From: Siphlonurus alternatus | Taxonomy: Eukaryota; Arthropoda; Insecta; Ephemeroptera; Siphlonuridae | Length of the DNA: 64,000 bases | Reading direction: 5' to 3' | NCBI GenBank assembly: GCA_949825025.1 | Contig: OX463778.1 | Span: 27,213,551 to 27,277,550, forward strand | Part shown: in pieces, positions 1-11,968 of the stretch | Numbering within the stretch: the first letter of the stretch is position 1 | How the letters are laid out: each line of letters opens with the position of its first letter | Position numbers and translations under genes: made by a program | The notes under the pieces: generated by a model | Database searches by the model: none | The model's input: the letters and a program-made list of their open reading frames with translations, nothing else | Told to the model about the DNA's origin: nothing

Positions 1-122
1 TGGTAGTTGCGCACTAATTTGGTTTGTGAGTCGCACATAAATGCTTATTAATATATATTTTCCTCGTGTTTATCACACTCAAGTAATCTGGCCGGGAAAA
101 ACCAGGGACTAACTACTAACTT

Positions 123-247
123 ATAGGCCTGTTCGTAAACCCTGCTCGGTGTACACTTTCTGCACCCAATCGACCTTATGTACATGGGATATAAGGTCGA
201 TTGGGTGTAGAAAGTGTACACCGAGCAGGGTTTACGAACAGGCCTAT
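123..247. mobile_element. Palindromic MITE-like element, 57-bp arms
   Basis: Bases 123-179 pair with 191-247 as an inverted repeat of 57 bp with one mismatch around an 11-base loop. The ends read ATAGGCCTGTTCG and its complement. A TA lies at both outer edges, which would fit a TA target duplication of the Tc1/mariner type, but because the TA lies inside the palindrome this cannot be separated from the terminal repeat. There is no coding capacity. The near-perfect arms suggest recent insertion or gene conversion. It lies in the large intron 3' of exon B of the FAAH2-like gene, if that gene continues beyond the left edge. Confidence 0.75.
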
Positions 248-1535
248 TGTTTTATTTGTTTGAAATTAAACCGTTAATAAGAAAGTGGAATAATATTAAT
301 CTTTAAATAACTTAATAAAATGTGGACCTTGAGCAATTGATTCAATCTTTTATATTATTATCAATTTAACAACGTTAATAACATAAAATACAAAGCTGCT
401 TGTAATTGAAAAATAATAATAGGTATAATACAGTATAAACATATATATATATAGCTATAAGAAATCGTATTATTATTTATATAGATTTGACATTAAAATT
501 TCAGAAAATAGCGAATGGTATAATTGCATTGCCGCCATATAACTACCCGCGCGCGGTCTCATATATATAATATAAAATACACGCACTTAAAAAATTAATG
601 GAACATTTTTTAGGTGATCAAGTATAAACAAATTAACAAAGAGTGCTCTAATTGAAACTGCAATTTGATAAACTTTGCCAGCAAGGAAATATTAAAATGC
701 CTACATAATTACATTAATTACTGAAGACGATTACTATTCAAATAGTTAAATTACAGCTCATAATGTTGCTAGTAAGCTAAATCATTAATTTTTAAAATAC
801 TTTCATTTTACAATACTACATGCAATCTATTTGAATCTATTATACATACAATTACAATGCTTATATATTTATGCAATTAACAATGTCATTTCAGACGGTA
901 CTTATTTATCATTAATTGCTGCAAATGTTATTTTCCCCTTCAACTGGCTCGGTGGCCTTGTACATCGGTCAAGTTGACGGGCAGCAAGCATGCACTTCCT
1001 AGCTCGCACAGCTGCTGGACCGAATGACGTGTCCCGCTCGCCTTGGTGAATCTTGACGTGCACGTGAAAACTGACACACGGGCTCGATTGGAGACAGCCT
1101 CCCAAGTATATTTAATTAGATTATTTAGATTTAAAAGTTATAGATTTAGACTTATGTTTATATATTTATGTACTGTTTTTGGTGAAGCATATACAGTAGA
1201 GTACAGAAGCTTCTTGTTATATAGTTAATCATAAATTTCAAATCTAATGGTGCATAAAAGCTTTTGCACTTTTATTATATGTAAATCTTACTCAGATATA
1301 TAATATTGATGGTCAAGGCTGGATCTTGTTTAGTTTTTTATTGTACTTGTTTTTTATGTTGTTGTTTTTTATATATGAAGACAAACACCGTGAGGTTGTT
1401 AATTTACTGACGTGCTTATATTGTAATGTGCAAGAAAGAAGCAATAAATAAACATAAAATGTAGAGGTACCTCCCCCCTCCCTAGCCAGGGATGCTTATC
1501 AAAACAAGGTTATCCTGACTCTAAAAACGAAGGGC
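248..1535. other. AT-rich probable intron of the FAAH2-like gene
   Basis: No exon can be supported here. On the minus strand the next FAAH2 exon should continue the chain after the catalytic-lysine segment with a conserved Gly-rich/Ser-rich stretch, and I could not find it in any frame. A GC-richer patch at about 940-1100 is open on both strands but resembles nothing I recognise. This interval is therefore read as intron sequence. Confidence 0.5.
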
Positions 1536-1539
1536 TGGT

Positions 1540-1575
1540 CCACGGCCCCCTGAAATACTCCACAGGGGGCCGTGG
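1540..1575. repeat. GC-rich perfect hairpin, 13-bp arms
   Basis: CCACGGCCCCCTG at 1540-1552 is repeated in inverted orientation at 1563-1575 with a 10-base loop. It is a strong GC hairpin in otherwise AT-rich DNA. It could be the remnant of a palindromic mobile element, or structure in the intron RNA. No gene-related role can be assigned. Confidence 0.6.
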
Positions 1576-1983
1576 CTGGTCCCTCCCTCGACGATGGGTT
1601 TATTTATATTTTGTTAGTAATTGAGTTTTCATGAATAAAAATTTTAACATAAAAGCATGACTTGGCTAGAAGGTTGTTTCAGTTATTTGCTTTCAAACTA
1701 ACAACTTAAAATTAATTCATCGTTATTTAAAACTGGTGTAATAACATGTAATAATAATGCCTTTACATAATAATACATATAAAAGTTAACAATATATATT
1801 TACAAATTAATTGAGGAATACTCAAGGTTATTGTAGTTTTTTTCTATATTACATGCCAAAGAATGAAAGGACTCTGTGATTCTAAATTCTAATTTGTTGT
1901 CATATAAAACATTAGACAAATTTTAAATAAAACATGTTAAAAAAATATTAGAAAAATTTTACATAAAACATATCAATAATCAC

Positions 1984-2203
1984 CTTGCACGGCGATGCTC
2001 TCCTTGACGGAGATGGGCACCCCCAAGAAGGGGGTCTCGGTGGCCAGCTGCTCGAGGGTGCGCGTGCCAGACTGCACGAGGGCGTCGGCCTGACGAGCCT
2101 CCAGCAGCGCCTCCTCGTAGCGCTGGTCCACCACGCAGTTCAGTAGAGGGTCCACGTCGCGAGCACGAGACGTGTAGGCTCGCACCACCTCCTCGCTCGT
2201 CAC
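1984..2203 (-). CDS. FAAH2: FAAH2-like amidase, coding exon B with catalytic lysine
   Basis: Second visible coding exon of a fatty-acid amide hydrolase 2-like protein, a serine hydrolase of the amidase signature family that cleaves fatty-acid amides at membranes. The 220-base exon follows an acceptor reading ctttgctgcag and ends in the donor context caag|gtgatt. It encodes 73 codons plus one base (residues 60-132 if translation starts at 3689). It opens with VTSEEVVRAYTSRARDV, continues through an acidic/alanine-rich helix with DPLLNCVVD, and closes with TPFLGVPISVKESIAV. The Lys of SVKES (about residue 126) matches the catalytic lysine of the Ser-Ser-Lys triad known for this family. The two catalytic serines would lie in later exons, which are not in the window. 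The exon is much GC-richer than its surroundings, as expected for coding sequence. Family identity is inferred from motif recognition without a database search. Confidence 0.88.
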
Positions 2204-3512
2204 CTGCAGCAAAGGAGGGTCAATTACCGACCGTTCAAGAGGTCACCACACGGTCTTTTATGTCATTAAATTATACCTTAAGGAAAAAAAATTATTCAAG
2301 AAGGTATTAAATTTTATTGCCACTGAGTGTCAGTTTGGTATGTACCGAGAAAATTTATTGCTTGCTGCATCAATATCTTACACCTTTATCCAGTGATAAC
2401 ACTGATAACTCAAGAAACGTGGGAAACTCAATCAGAACGGTCGTAAATATATTATTTTTTTTTATGACATATCCGTGCCAAAAATAACATCCTATTACAA
2501 AGAGCACCTCAATGCCATGGTACGGTGACATTGATGGCCTGTGTTTTCCTTTGATTGGCGACTGACATAGGTCATCAGATCGCTACCAAACAAGGCCGCC
2601 TGTGGAGCATTGTTCTCGCGAGGTCGTTTGAAGGTCGAAGGTGACTGGGCCACTGTGCAGATTACTACCAGGCAGCTAACGACAAGCGTCGTAACTGCCT
2701 CTTATGCGTCTACTCTAGATTATGTTAATGATGTAAGACACTGGTGTATGAGATTGATTGGTTTAATAGTTGAAAATATTTTCCTACCTTTTGGATAACA
2801 GGTAAACTGGTTGTTGTTAATGTACCCGCAGGAAGCTTTGTAATTCCATTTCATTTTTAAGTGTCAAAAAATGTCATTTCATTAAATTTTCGATATTGTA
2901 AGATAATAATTATAAAACTAAATAATTATACAATTTAATTTTTGATAGGAAATAATATAATATGAAATGTATATTTGCTATTTAAAATAATACAATTTAA
3001 ATATAAAGTGAATAGACTAGCTATATAAACAATCAAAATATTATTCCGGACCTTGCATGGAGGAGTTTTGCCGTTTTAACATGACTTTATAAGGGGCATT
3101 CACAAAGCCCTAAGGCCACATTTAGGGCTCGATAATTTAAAGCCCGATTTTAGGCATGCTTTTAGACCCAAAATTTCTGGTCTTAAATTATCGAGCCCTA
3201 AATGTGGCCTTAAGACTTTGTGAATGCCCCTCATTAATATCTATAATTATGAAACATTTTGGTGTCACATATTACATCATCGTCTGGTCACTTCAAAACA
3301 TAATTCAACAAGCTCACACTTACAAGTCACTATCCTAATATTTGCGCTAACAAACTTTCATTGTCACGTGCATGGTTATTGAAGTGATAGCGAATTTTCC
3401 CAGCATGATTTTGTTGCCTGTCTAAATTCCTAGCAATATCATTTGTCATACACAGGGACGGGTGATTAACTCGAGTGACCCTGAGACTCGAACCAGGGAG
3501 AAAGTGTCGTAC
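2204..3512 (-). other. Intron of the FAAH2-like gene
   Basis: A 1309-base GT-AG intron joins exon A (donor cagaag|gtacga) to exon B (acceptor tttgctgcag). It is phase 0, and the joined reading across the junction, LIRTQK-VTSEEV, matches the usual family pattern of a short basic stretch leading into the (L/V)TSxEVVxAY helix. A palindromic MITE-like element (3092-3231) sits inside it. The open frame at 2610-2798 on the plus strand has no supporting features. Confidence 0.8.
3092..3231. mobile_element. Palindromic MITE-like element in FAAH2 intron
   Basis: The ends AGGGGCATTCACAAAG (3092) and the inverse at 3216-3231 lead into arms of about 50 bp that share GGCCACATTTAGGGCTCGAT. The centre, about 3143-3180, is not paired. 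There are one or two small mismatches and indels between the arms. No exact target duplication can be read from the flanks (ttata on the left, cattaa on the right). It is non-coding. Confidence 0.7.
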
Positions 3513-3689
3513 CTTCTGTGTTCTGATGAGATGCGCCAACTGGGTTGCGCTGTGTAGCAGCAGTGGGTTGCGCAGGCGGGGCAGGCGTTTGGAGGGTCTC
3601 AGGTTGATGAGCCGGATCACGGCGTGCATCAGACCTCCTATCAGCCACATCGTCAGCCACAAGAGCCGCTTGGAGCACGCGGACAGCAT
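3513..3689 (-). CDS. FAAH2: FAAH2-like amidase, first coding exon (membrane anchor)
   Basis: Encodes the N-terminus of the FAAH2-like amidase: 59 codons from ATG (3687-3689) to the donor cagaag|gtacga. Residues 1-8 are short and partly basic. Residues about 9-30 (LLWLTMWLIGGLMHAVIRLI) form a hydrophobic helix that fits the N-terminal membrane anchor of FAAH2 proteins. A basic stretch (RPSKRLPRLR) follows, then NPLLLHSATQLAHLIRTQK, the usual linker into the amidase domain. The exon is phase 0 and joins exon B in frame. The same frame is open upstream with another ATG at 3774-3776, which would add a 29-residue Arg-rich stretch that is not typical of the family. I prefer the ATG at 3689 because it places the anchor at the very N-terminus. 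A possible acceptor (tgtgttacag) lies just before it, so the 5' leader may be on a separate exon. Confidence 0.8.
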
Positions 3690-3830
3690 CTCTGTAACAC
3701 ACGAGGCGTCAGACGTGGGGTCAGAGCGACGAGCTCCTCGCCGAGGAAGACGCAGCACCAGCTCCGGGCCTATCATCGCTACTGACTGCAAAACGGATCT
3801 CTGCGGATCACATCGCTGACCAAAGTCCGT
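3690..3830 (-). promoter_or_regulatory. GC-rich 5' leader/promoter-proximal region of FAAH2-like gene
   Basis: The GC-rich block continues about 140 bases upstream of the chosen start codon and then falls back to AT-rich DNA. An initiator-like TCAGT reads on the minus strand at 3785-3781. If transcription starts there, the leader would be about 95 bases. Alternatively, the pyrimidine-rich stretch ending tgtgttacag immediately before the start codon is a 3' splice site and the leader exon lies further to the right. The sequence cannot decide between these. Confidence 0.3.
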
Positions 3831-4316
3831 GTGATTAACATATGACCCTTGACAGCTCTGTTAATTAATACTGATAGCGCGTTGCAAGCATAAAAAACAA
3901 AAAAATAATAATAATAATTAAGTAAATAAAAAAATCGTATTTATTTTATTTTATTTTTTAGCCAGACAACTATTTTCGTAAAACCTTTGAGTTTTGATAT
4001 GATGTCAACAGAAAACGGACACTATGGTGGACACAAAGTAGAGACGTCATTTAGTTCTGGAACCTTGAAACATCTGCTAGTGAATCAACTTCTTATATGT
4101 CTTATACCATGATTTACGCAATTAATAACTATGACCGCACGTCAATTTAAAGAATATTTATCAGGGTTACGACACCTAAATAATTGTTTATTTTGTTTTA
4201 ATTTAAACAAAATAATTTTTTGCTGAATAGTATCCTAAATGTGAACGCATTAGGACGCTCGACAAGAGAGAATCAGGGCCACGAGACACTGCGAATCTGT
4301 GTATGATGATGGTGAT

Positions 4317-4345
4317 TTATTTATTTATTTATTTATTTTTATTTT
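4317..4345. repeat. (TTTA)n tract
   Basis: A short run of about six TTTA units. On the minus strand it is preceded by non-repetitive AT-rich sequence and reads as an AATA-type tail, so it could be the 3' tail of a truncated non-LTR retroelement whose body would lie at about 4345-4540. No reverse transcriptase coding remains, so that idea is weak. Confidence 0.5.
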
Positions 4346-4349
4346 GGAA

Positions 4350-5252
4350 CTTCTTTTTGGTTGTACAAGACAAACATATGTTCAAGTCAAAATTGGACAA
4401 AATACAACATAAATACATCAAACTTAAACACATTTACATAAGTTATTTAACACTATCAAACACAATCACTGACAATAATAATAAAAACAAAATACATTAT
4501 GTTGCTGTATTAATTTATGGCGGTTCGTGTTCTAAGTAACATTAGAAACTAACCTTGAATAATCTCACGTCATTGCATGTCGTTAATAACCAGTTGTTGA
4601 ACTTGTTGAACTGCATTTCCTGCATTATTATATATATTTCATGTCCAATGCATGGGGCTTGATTAATTTGCAATAATTAACGCAAATAAAACATTTTTTC
4701 TCGTAATTCTCAATAATAATTAATATAGTAATCTAGCCACCAAAATTTCCATAGTAACTTATTTTATTTCTTAGATAAGAAATTACATTACATTAAAGTT
4801 CATTGTCCGAGGCACCATTTTTTGTGCTTCATAACTTTCTGTAACAACAACGGTGACTTTTCACAAACTGTGAAATGCAAACAAGGGAAGTCGCGAGCAA
4901 CTATTGCCTCATTAGCTGGACAAGCGGTCATGACTGTGCTCCCAGAGCCTTGCAAACTGCCCACACGATACGAGTCCGACCGCAGCCTTCATCAGAGGAA
5001 ATGAATTACTGGGAGGTGGGTAAATAACTCGGATCATGTGAGAAAATATTGTCGTGAACATGAAACACGGATGGAATGACATGCCAGCTGACAGGGGATA
5101 TGTTGACAATTAAATAGCACAGGCTATATTATAATTGAAATGAACAGAACAGTCAATATTTCAAAAACTTCACACCTCTGTTAGCATCATAAGTTTATAC
5201 ATTGGCTGAGGTTTGAGCAAAAATATAATAAATAATTCATGACATTGAATAG

Positions 5253-5289
<37 letters not shown>

Positions 5290-7084
5290 TAATACGAAGT
5301 TTGAAACTTTGACTTCCGATTAATAAATTTTAAATTTTGTGATTTTTTATTACTTTTTCATTGTCACCTTCAAAGAAATTAATAAGCAGCCTACGGGTTC
5401 CTAAAAATATGGTCTTTTAAGTTAATTATATTTAAACTTGATAAAATTCAAATATCATTTTATGTTGCTGTGTGTTTTTTTTTTAGACGACTCTAAATTG
5501 ACGATTTAATGTATATAAATAAATATAGTGTTCGAGGTCATGACAAAAAAAATGTCTAGCAGCTTCCTCAGCTCCATAAATAAAATACCAAAAACATTAT
5601 ATCGTAATAAATTAACAAAATCAGGAAATACTCGCTGAGAACCCTGCTGATCATAGACGGTCAAATTCAAAACAAGACAATTAGCATGAATTTTAATTGC
5701 TTTCATCGTCTATTGGTGTAAAAAAATAGCTCCTATCAATGAAAGTGCCTTGTTTTGATCGTCAAACTGACAGAAATCTGGAGTGTTTTTAATTTGTTTT
5801 GTTTTTTATTTTAATTTTAAAAATATGTTTGATTTAATAATGTGTCGAGAGGGAAAAATGAACCTAAGTTAATTAATTTACGTCGAATCAAAAGTGGCAA
5901 GTCCCTCTAACGCTGTTTTACTGTTGACTGTTTTACTGCTGTTTAAATTAACTTGTAGCTATTTCCTGCTTTACAACTATGTGTGATTATACAGAAGCGG
6001 CAAGGGCTGATCCGCTGCAGATCCAGTTTCTGCGTCAACGTGCCAGTCAAGGACACGCAGCCTGCAGGCCCCTCCACGTTGGTGCACCGCCACGTGCTTG
6101 GCACTCCGTCCAGTCCCACATTTCTCAACTCACGATGTCACCTCGATTTGTGAAAAGAATTTTAAAACAAATAAACTATGGATATTGTTTCGAAATATTA
6201 AAGTGCGTGTGGGACTAGAAATTAGTTAGAAATATTTACTGGATATATATGGTTCTATATATAATACCACACTTATAGGGCTTACTGTTGTAGTCAACTA
6301 GTCATATGATGTGAAATAGAAAACTGGAAATCAGAAATTATAATGCAAAACTTATACTTCATGTGAATAAAATTTTATGTTGAAAAAACGGCACATGCAC
6401 TGAACAAAAAATATATTATAGTAAATAATAAGTATTAAGTATCCTTTATAGTTTGTTATATAAGTTTTAGAGATGTAAAGCTAATTTTTTCTTGCTTTTT
6501 TTTTTACTTAATCTTCACATTTGTGCTACGATTTTTTTACGGTTACGTTAACCTTGCGTGCTTTAATTTTAGGTTTTTATTCAAGGGTTTATTAAAAACG
6601 CTTTGTCACTTTCATTTAGAATTTTCCAGGTGTTACAATAAATACCTGCTGTCAACGATTTACTGCGGGCGACTGGTGTGGTCATGATCACTGACGTTGC
6701 CATTGATTTTGCCGAGATGATTTACGGAAGTTTGCGCAAAGCCACCAACGTGCGTTGGTTTGCTGAGATGCAAATCGATCACCACCTGCCGCCGCGCCAC
6801 ACTGCACTGAAGCTCGCGGACCGAGTGCACCGGGTATTTATACCTTCGTAAAGTGCAGTGTGCAGCGGAGGTCACTCTCTCAAGATCGACCGCTCCGAGC
6901 GGCGACCTTGCTCCCTGTCAACGTAGTCACGTGACCTGGCTCAGGAAGTATCTCCGGCCAGAGACCTGCTGCTACCTCGAACTATACAAGTGTCGGAACC
7001 TGGGGGTTCATTACATAGCACTTTGGGCAAAAATACTGTAGCTGTCTGATTGAAGCATACGAATACCGATAGTTTGCTGACAGG
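4350..7084. other. Intergenic AT-rich DNA, no supported gene
   Basis: Contains a (TA)n tract at 5255-5288 and two GC-richer patches (5988-6135 and 6650-6960). The second carries a TATA-like gggtatttatacc at about 6833 and a plus-strand frame of about 65 codons (6658-6854) closed by TAA, with an in-frame stop shortly upstream and no acceptor to avoid it. I do not recognise a product. No RNA gene is seen. Confidence 0.45.
5255..5288. repeat. (TA)n microsatellite
   Basis: Uninterrupted alternating T and A over about 34 bases. Confidence 0.95.
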
Positions 7085-7217
<133 letters not shown>

Positions 7218-7448
7218 GAAACGAAAGGTATTAGATTATATTAGATATTGAATTTGCATGCATAATAATAAACTGCTAAGATAAATGCATTCAACTTGAC
7301 TGACTAGTTTTTGTTGCTGATGGAGTTTTTTTGGACGTAGCTATAATCACTGAAGACTTTTTATTATCACCAAATAGTATCCAATGGATACTCTATAATG
7401 ATACTCTATAGTACTCTATATATATATATTTTAGCGCGCCGTAGTTAA

Positions 7449-7572
7449 TAATGGGAGCGATTCACGAAAGAGTTACCCAACTTTCTTACTACCCGTGGTT
7501 ATTTAAGCTGGCGTTAAATTAACGTGGTTAGTGAGAAAGCAGGACAACTCCCTTCGTGAATCGCGCTCATTA
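7449..7572. mobile_element. MITE, GGGAGCGATTCACGAA family, copy 1
   Basis: Starts TAATGGGAGCGATTCACGAA and ends with the inverse, TTCGTGAATCGCGCTCATTA. The terminal arms are nearly exact and the inner arms (agttacccaactttc against gaaagcaggacaact) are diverged. The TA at each edge would fit a TA target duplication. A second, better conserved copy is at 26152-26297. Non-coding. Confidence 0.8.
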
Positions 7573-9350
7573 AATTATTATATAAGTACACATCCATGTC
7601 TACATTTTTTATTTTTCCCGTCAATGATGTAATGTATTCCCACGGCATGATTACGACGTATACTATAAAATTTAGCAGCATATATTATACCAGTTGTTCC
7701 ACCTTTTCTAATGATGATGCTCCTGTTTGATGCTATATTAAATCTTTAGTTCGAAAGAAAAATCCAACAAAACCCACAGACACCACTGAGACATGAAATA
7801 TTTATTGACTTTAATTTGAGGGATATAAAATCAAATGTTATAAGGATGTTGTTATTAAATTTGACCATGAAGTTTATAGTTGATAATAAGCCTCAAATTA
7901 AATCGCTTTTCATGAGGTTATATATACTGAGGGAAATTGTGCTTACATAAAAATCGAACTTCTCGTTACAGAATTATGTGTCAAGGAGTACGAGGGTGAA
8001 TTAAGAGCACGATATTGATGACAATGCTGCATGTTTGGATATGCCACTCTGAGAATGGCTTACCTTTCCCTACATGGCACCGAGTTGCCAGACAACAAGC
8101 CTCCTCAGACTGAATTTAGTTCAGATGAACAATTTGTAATTACTGCCCATTATACAAACTGAAATTAAAAAAATAAAAAATTGATTTTGCATAATTTTAC
8201 ACTTTGAGGTAAAACTCGAAATTATTTTTATTGTTAAAAATTATTTTTATTGTTAATTTTTCACGGGGATTTAAAAATAACTGAAATAAGAAAAGAGTGA
8301 GGAAACGAGAAACAAATATATTTTATTTATATGTATTTAAATTTTATAATTTACATATATTTTAAACAAAAGGTTTACCCAACATTAAAATACCACGATA
8401 ATCAAACTGGCTGCTTGGTGCTTGCAATTTTGTTTATTAAAAATTAGAGCTTATCTGCTGTAGCTAGAGTACAACTTTATTATTGTATGAAGCTACGAAC
8501 CGCGACGCAGATCAAGTACGAGCCATATATATAGAAACAGTAAATAACTCGCTAAGATTAGCAAGTTATTTTGTTTTGTAATAATGGACATAATATTGTA
8601 GCTTCCTTGATGTCTTGCAATTACATTGCACTTAAAATTTATACCATAATTTGTATATATTTTAAGCTGAAGCATTATATTGTTTTATAATATACATTCA
8701 GTTGAATCTCCTCATTACACAAGTCAAATTTTATTTGCTTTTATGATCAAATCAAAATTCACAGATGCAAAATAATGTATGTTTTTAAAAAATTCAAATG
8801 AATAATAGTTTATAACATCAAATCATTACATAAAACCACAAGTCACATGGCTCTGTTGAATTAAACGATCTTATGTGCCATGTGCGTGTAGCAAAGAAAC
8901 TTTACTTCTGCCTGATTTGCTAGAACTGCAGCTCCAATAGACAGAGAGATGCATAGTTGCAATTTTGGGAGAGATAAAGAAGTTTATCAGTATCAAAAGA
9001 GTTTTGGTTCTCCACTCTTCCATAGACTGTAACGCCTACAAATAAACAAGAGTAAATTTCGTGCTGTCCAAAAATGTTACACTCCATTTTATAGAAAATA
9101 AATATGAAAATAATCAATTCGGCTGTATGTTTACACAGCTCGTACGATTCTATTTTAATGGAGTATGAATCATGTTTTCATAAAAGACAATGTTACTAGT
9201 AGTGTTTGGAGTATCTATATTCTGTTTCATTACAATTAAACCAATCAATAGGCAGTTACAGCAATGAAATGTAATTTGTGGACATGATTTCTCGTACCTG
9301 ATGATAACACAAAATTCTTTATAATTTTGTTATAGTCGTGCAGGTAGTCT
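7573..9350. other. Intergenic AT-rich DNA, nothing supported
   Basis: No coding exon, RNA gene or clear mobile element is visible. A short direct duplication of attatttttattgttaa occurs at about 8220-8262. Confidence 0.5.
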
Positions 9351-9452
9351 GGCCACTAACGTGTAGCGCTCCAGACAGTAGGGTCGGCACTAAGGGTGTA
9401 GTGCTCCAGATGGAGGTGCTTGCTGGCCACTAGAAGATCTAGCGCTCCAGAT
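9345..9452. repeat. Degenerate short tandem repeat (ggcactaa..agcgctccaga)
   Basis: Three related blocks, roughly (g)gccacta..gtagcgctccagac, cggcactaaggg..gtgctccagat and ggccactaga..agcgctccagat, occur at about 40-base spacing. The pattern is degenerate and GC-richer than the flanks. The function is unknown. It could be decayed minisatellite or part of an unrecognised element. Confidence 0.5.
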
Positions 9453-9629
9453 GTTCTGCACTCGACGTTCGCCACACGACTGTCCGTCCAGCACCCACCA
9501 CCGCAGACCGTCAGTCAAGGGCGCTCCCCGCCTTCCGCAGATACGTCACCGTGTTCCGAAATCATGTGCACGACTTTTTCTTTAGGCTCCATATGCCATG
9601 TCTATAAACAAGATGTTGACCTTTATTAA

Positions 9630-11960
9630 AAAAGTTGTTTATGGTGACGTCTTGAAACGTAGAGATGAGAACTGGAATATTTATTCCGGGAATCATATTG
9701 CAACACCAAGAAGTGTTTCAAGTTCTATAAGCACGTGTAATTAAATTGCGTATATCTCCTGGCTGTAACTAAAAATGGTGAAGTCTTCAATATAGTCTTT
9801 AATAATTTTTATTTGAGACAACTCTGAAATTAAAATTTCTATGCGGGTTTAATTAAATATTATTAAAGTACTTTAATACTGAAGCTGTCTTAATTTAACT
9901 CTGCAAAAGACTAACAACTGCATGTAACTGGACTGTACAGTGAAGAATCGGTCCATCATCAAGTTTCTTTTGATTAGAGAGAGACTGCAGCATCTCCAAC
10001 AACCTGCTCTGGATCGCGATCTTGCCAAATGTTCATCTCATCACGCTCCGCTCAGACCCGGTGCGGCGGTGCCCTTGGCGAGCGCCTTGAACTTGCATTA
10101 CATGCGCTGCTGCCAGGTGAGAAACCCTTTCAGCTCAGCCCAATGGACTCAGAAGCGGCACTGGACAGACCGTGCAATTCTTGGTGTTTTATTTCCCATG
10201 TAAAATAAAACTAGGGAACTTCCAAGCAGAATTTTTGTGTTTCCATGCAGTATAGAAGCGTAAATTTGTTCAAAACTCGGATTGGCACATATATATGACG
10301 GATCTCAGAGCGACAAAACGATACTGTCATTAGTTAGATATTATGATATATATGAAAAACTGCATGTAATAGACCCAGCTAATTAAATTTATGAACCTTT
10401 GTATTATCAGTGTGAAAATTTCATAATTGATGTGCATGGCAAGTTAAAGTTTTATTTACATACAAACTTCTGTGTGCCACACACAAAATTTCCAACCATT
10501 TTATTTTACAAGTTGCTCTCAAGAATTATTCACTTTGATACAAGACGGCTCCCAATACTTGTGTCTATAAATGTATTATTATGCCATATATCACAGTTTC
10601 AAGACATTGACTGGCCTAGGACACAGTATAATTACATCTTACGATTTCAGTGTTAAATCGATCCATCCCAGTAACAATTTACTTTTTTTGTAATCCTTAG
10701 TGAATAATTATTATTTTTATGATTGCGTTTCCATGACACACATGCATAAACTTTAAATAACACACACTTAGCATTTGACATTGGTGCTCACGCTTATACA
10801 GTTCGCATGGTGAACACTAATGACGTCATATATTGGTCTTAATGGACAAGTATTGTCCAGTTTTTAAATCGATAGATAGATTTCAAGTGAATGAAGTTAT
10901 GTCTACGAGCGATCGACAAACATTGTCACTGCTAAGTGCACTGTATGTAATTGAGGCCATTTTGACGTGTTGCGATTAAGACGATATTGGAGCTCATTGT
11001 TATCACGTGATCAGCGACTGGCGGTGTCCATGGACGTTCTGACATATAATTACTATATCGGATCTATGGAGCTCATCCTCTATACATCAGTCATTTCATC
11101 TCGATCAAACGTAGGTGCCTAATAGTGATTTGAGAAAATAAACTGATATTGCATCAAATTTCCAAACAATATGAGAAGAAAACAAGCTGCTAGAGCGTAT
11201 ATTTACGAATTTTTTACAAGTTATGTCATTATTTTTTTAATTTAATTCTAATATGTATTATATTTGTTTTAAATTTATAAGTTAATGTATCATGCGTATG
11301 TAATAAAATACGAGCTTCTGGAGCTTAATTTGAATTAAATTTTGACAATTATAAAATAATTTTTAAATTTTAAAATTAATTATTTTATTCCTACAACTTG
11401 ATCGTGTAATGGTTAATTATTATGCTAATATTTTAATATTTAACACTAAAAATGTTAATTATATAGAATTGACCAGAAACGATAAACACCTTCATAACTT
11501 CAATTAACATATGATTAATAACATATGTAATACAAACATGCATATACCACATTATTAACATAACTCGACAACTAGAGGAAGTGCACGTAGGACTGCAGGT
11601 TTGACTAGCTGACCAACATGTGACGTCACTGGTTCACCTTGATCACGTGACCTGTCGCTTCCGTGCCGGTCTGGGATCTCATGGGAATAAATTATTATAC
11701 GCAAAGTGTTTCTCGACTCATTTTTTTTTTCAGGTCTGGATGAATGGAACGCCAGGGCCGAGCTATGATAATTATATTTATCTTTTTTGTACAGTACATA
11801 ATTTAGGCTTCATGGAAAATGTAAATGACTAAATATGTTCATTTGTTATAAGTGTAATAACAACATATTTATCCGCTTTTGTGTGAATGTATCTTAATAT
11901 TTTTTTATCTTAGTTTTTTTCTGGATCATTATACATACTATAGTAAAGACTATATTTATG
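9630..11960. other. Intergenic or intronic DNA with one weak exon-like block
   Basis: Mostly AT-rich and featureless. The only exon-like block is 9978-10116, between an acceptor-like tttgattag and a donor-like ccag|gtgaga. It is described among the findings and is too weak to annotate as coding. Confidence 0.45.
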
Positions 11961-11968
11961 GTAACAAT

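Noticed and set aside
902..1105. GC-richer patch tested as the third FAAH2 exon
   Set aside because: No frame on the minus strand gives the expected Gly/Ser-rich amidase sequence, and phase and splice sites do not fit.
3455..3500. tRNA-like B-box (ggttcgagtct) on the minus strand
   Set aside because: No A-box at the right distance and no cloverleaf; it lies just inside the intron donor and is taken as chance.
3475..3819. Plus-strand 114-codon frame opposite the FAAH2-like exon
   Set aside because: It is antisense to a well-supported exon and open only because of GC-rich codon bias on the other strand.
6658..6854. Plus-strand frame of about 65 codons with protein-like composition
   Set aside because: An in-frame stop lies just upstream without an acceptor between, the product is not recognised and the end is not spliced.
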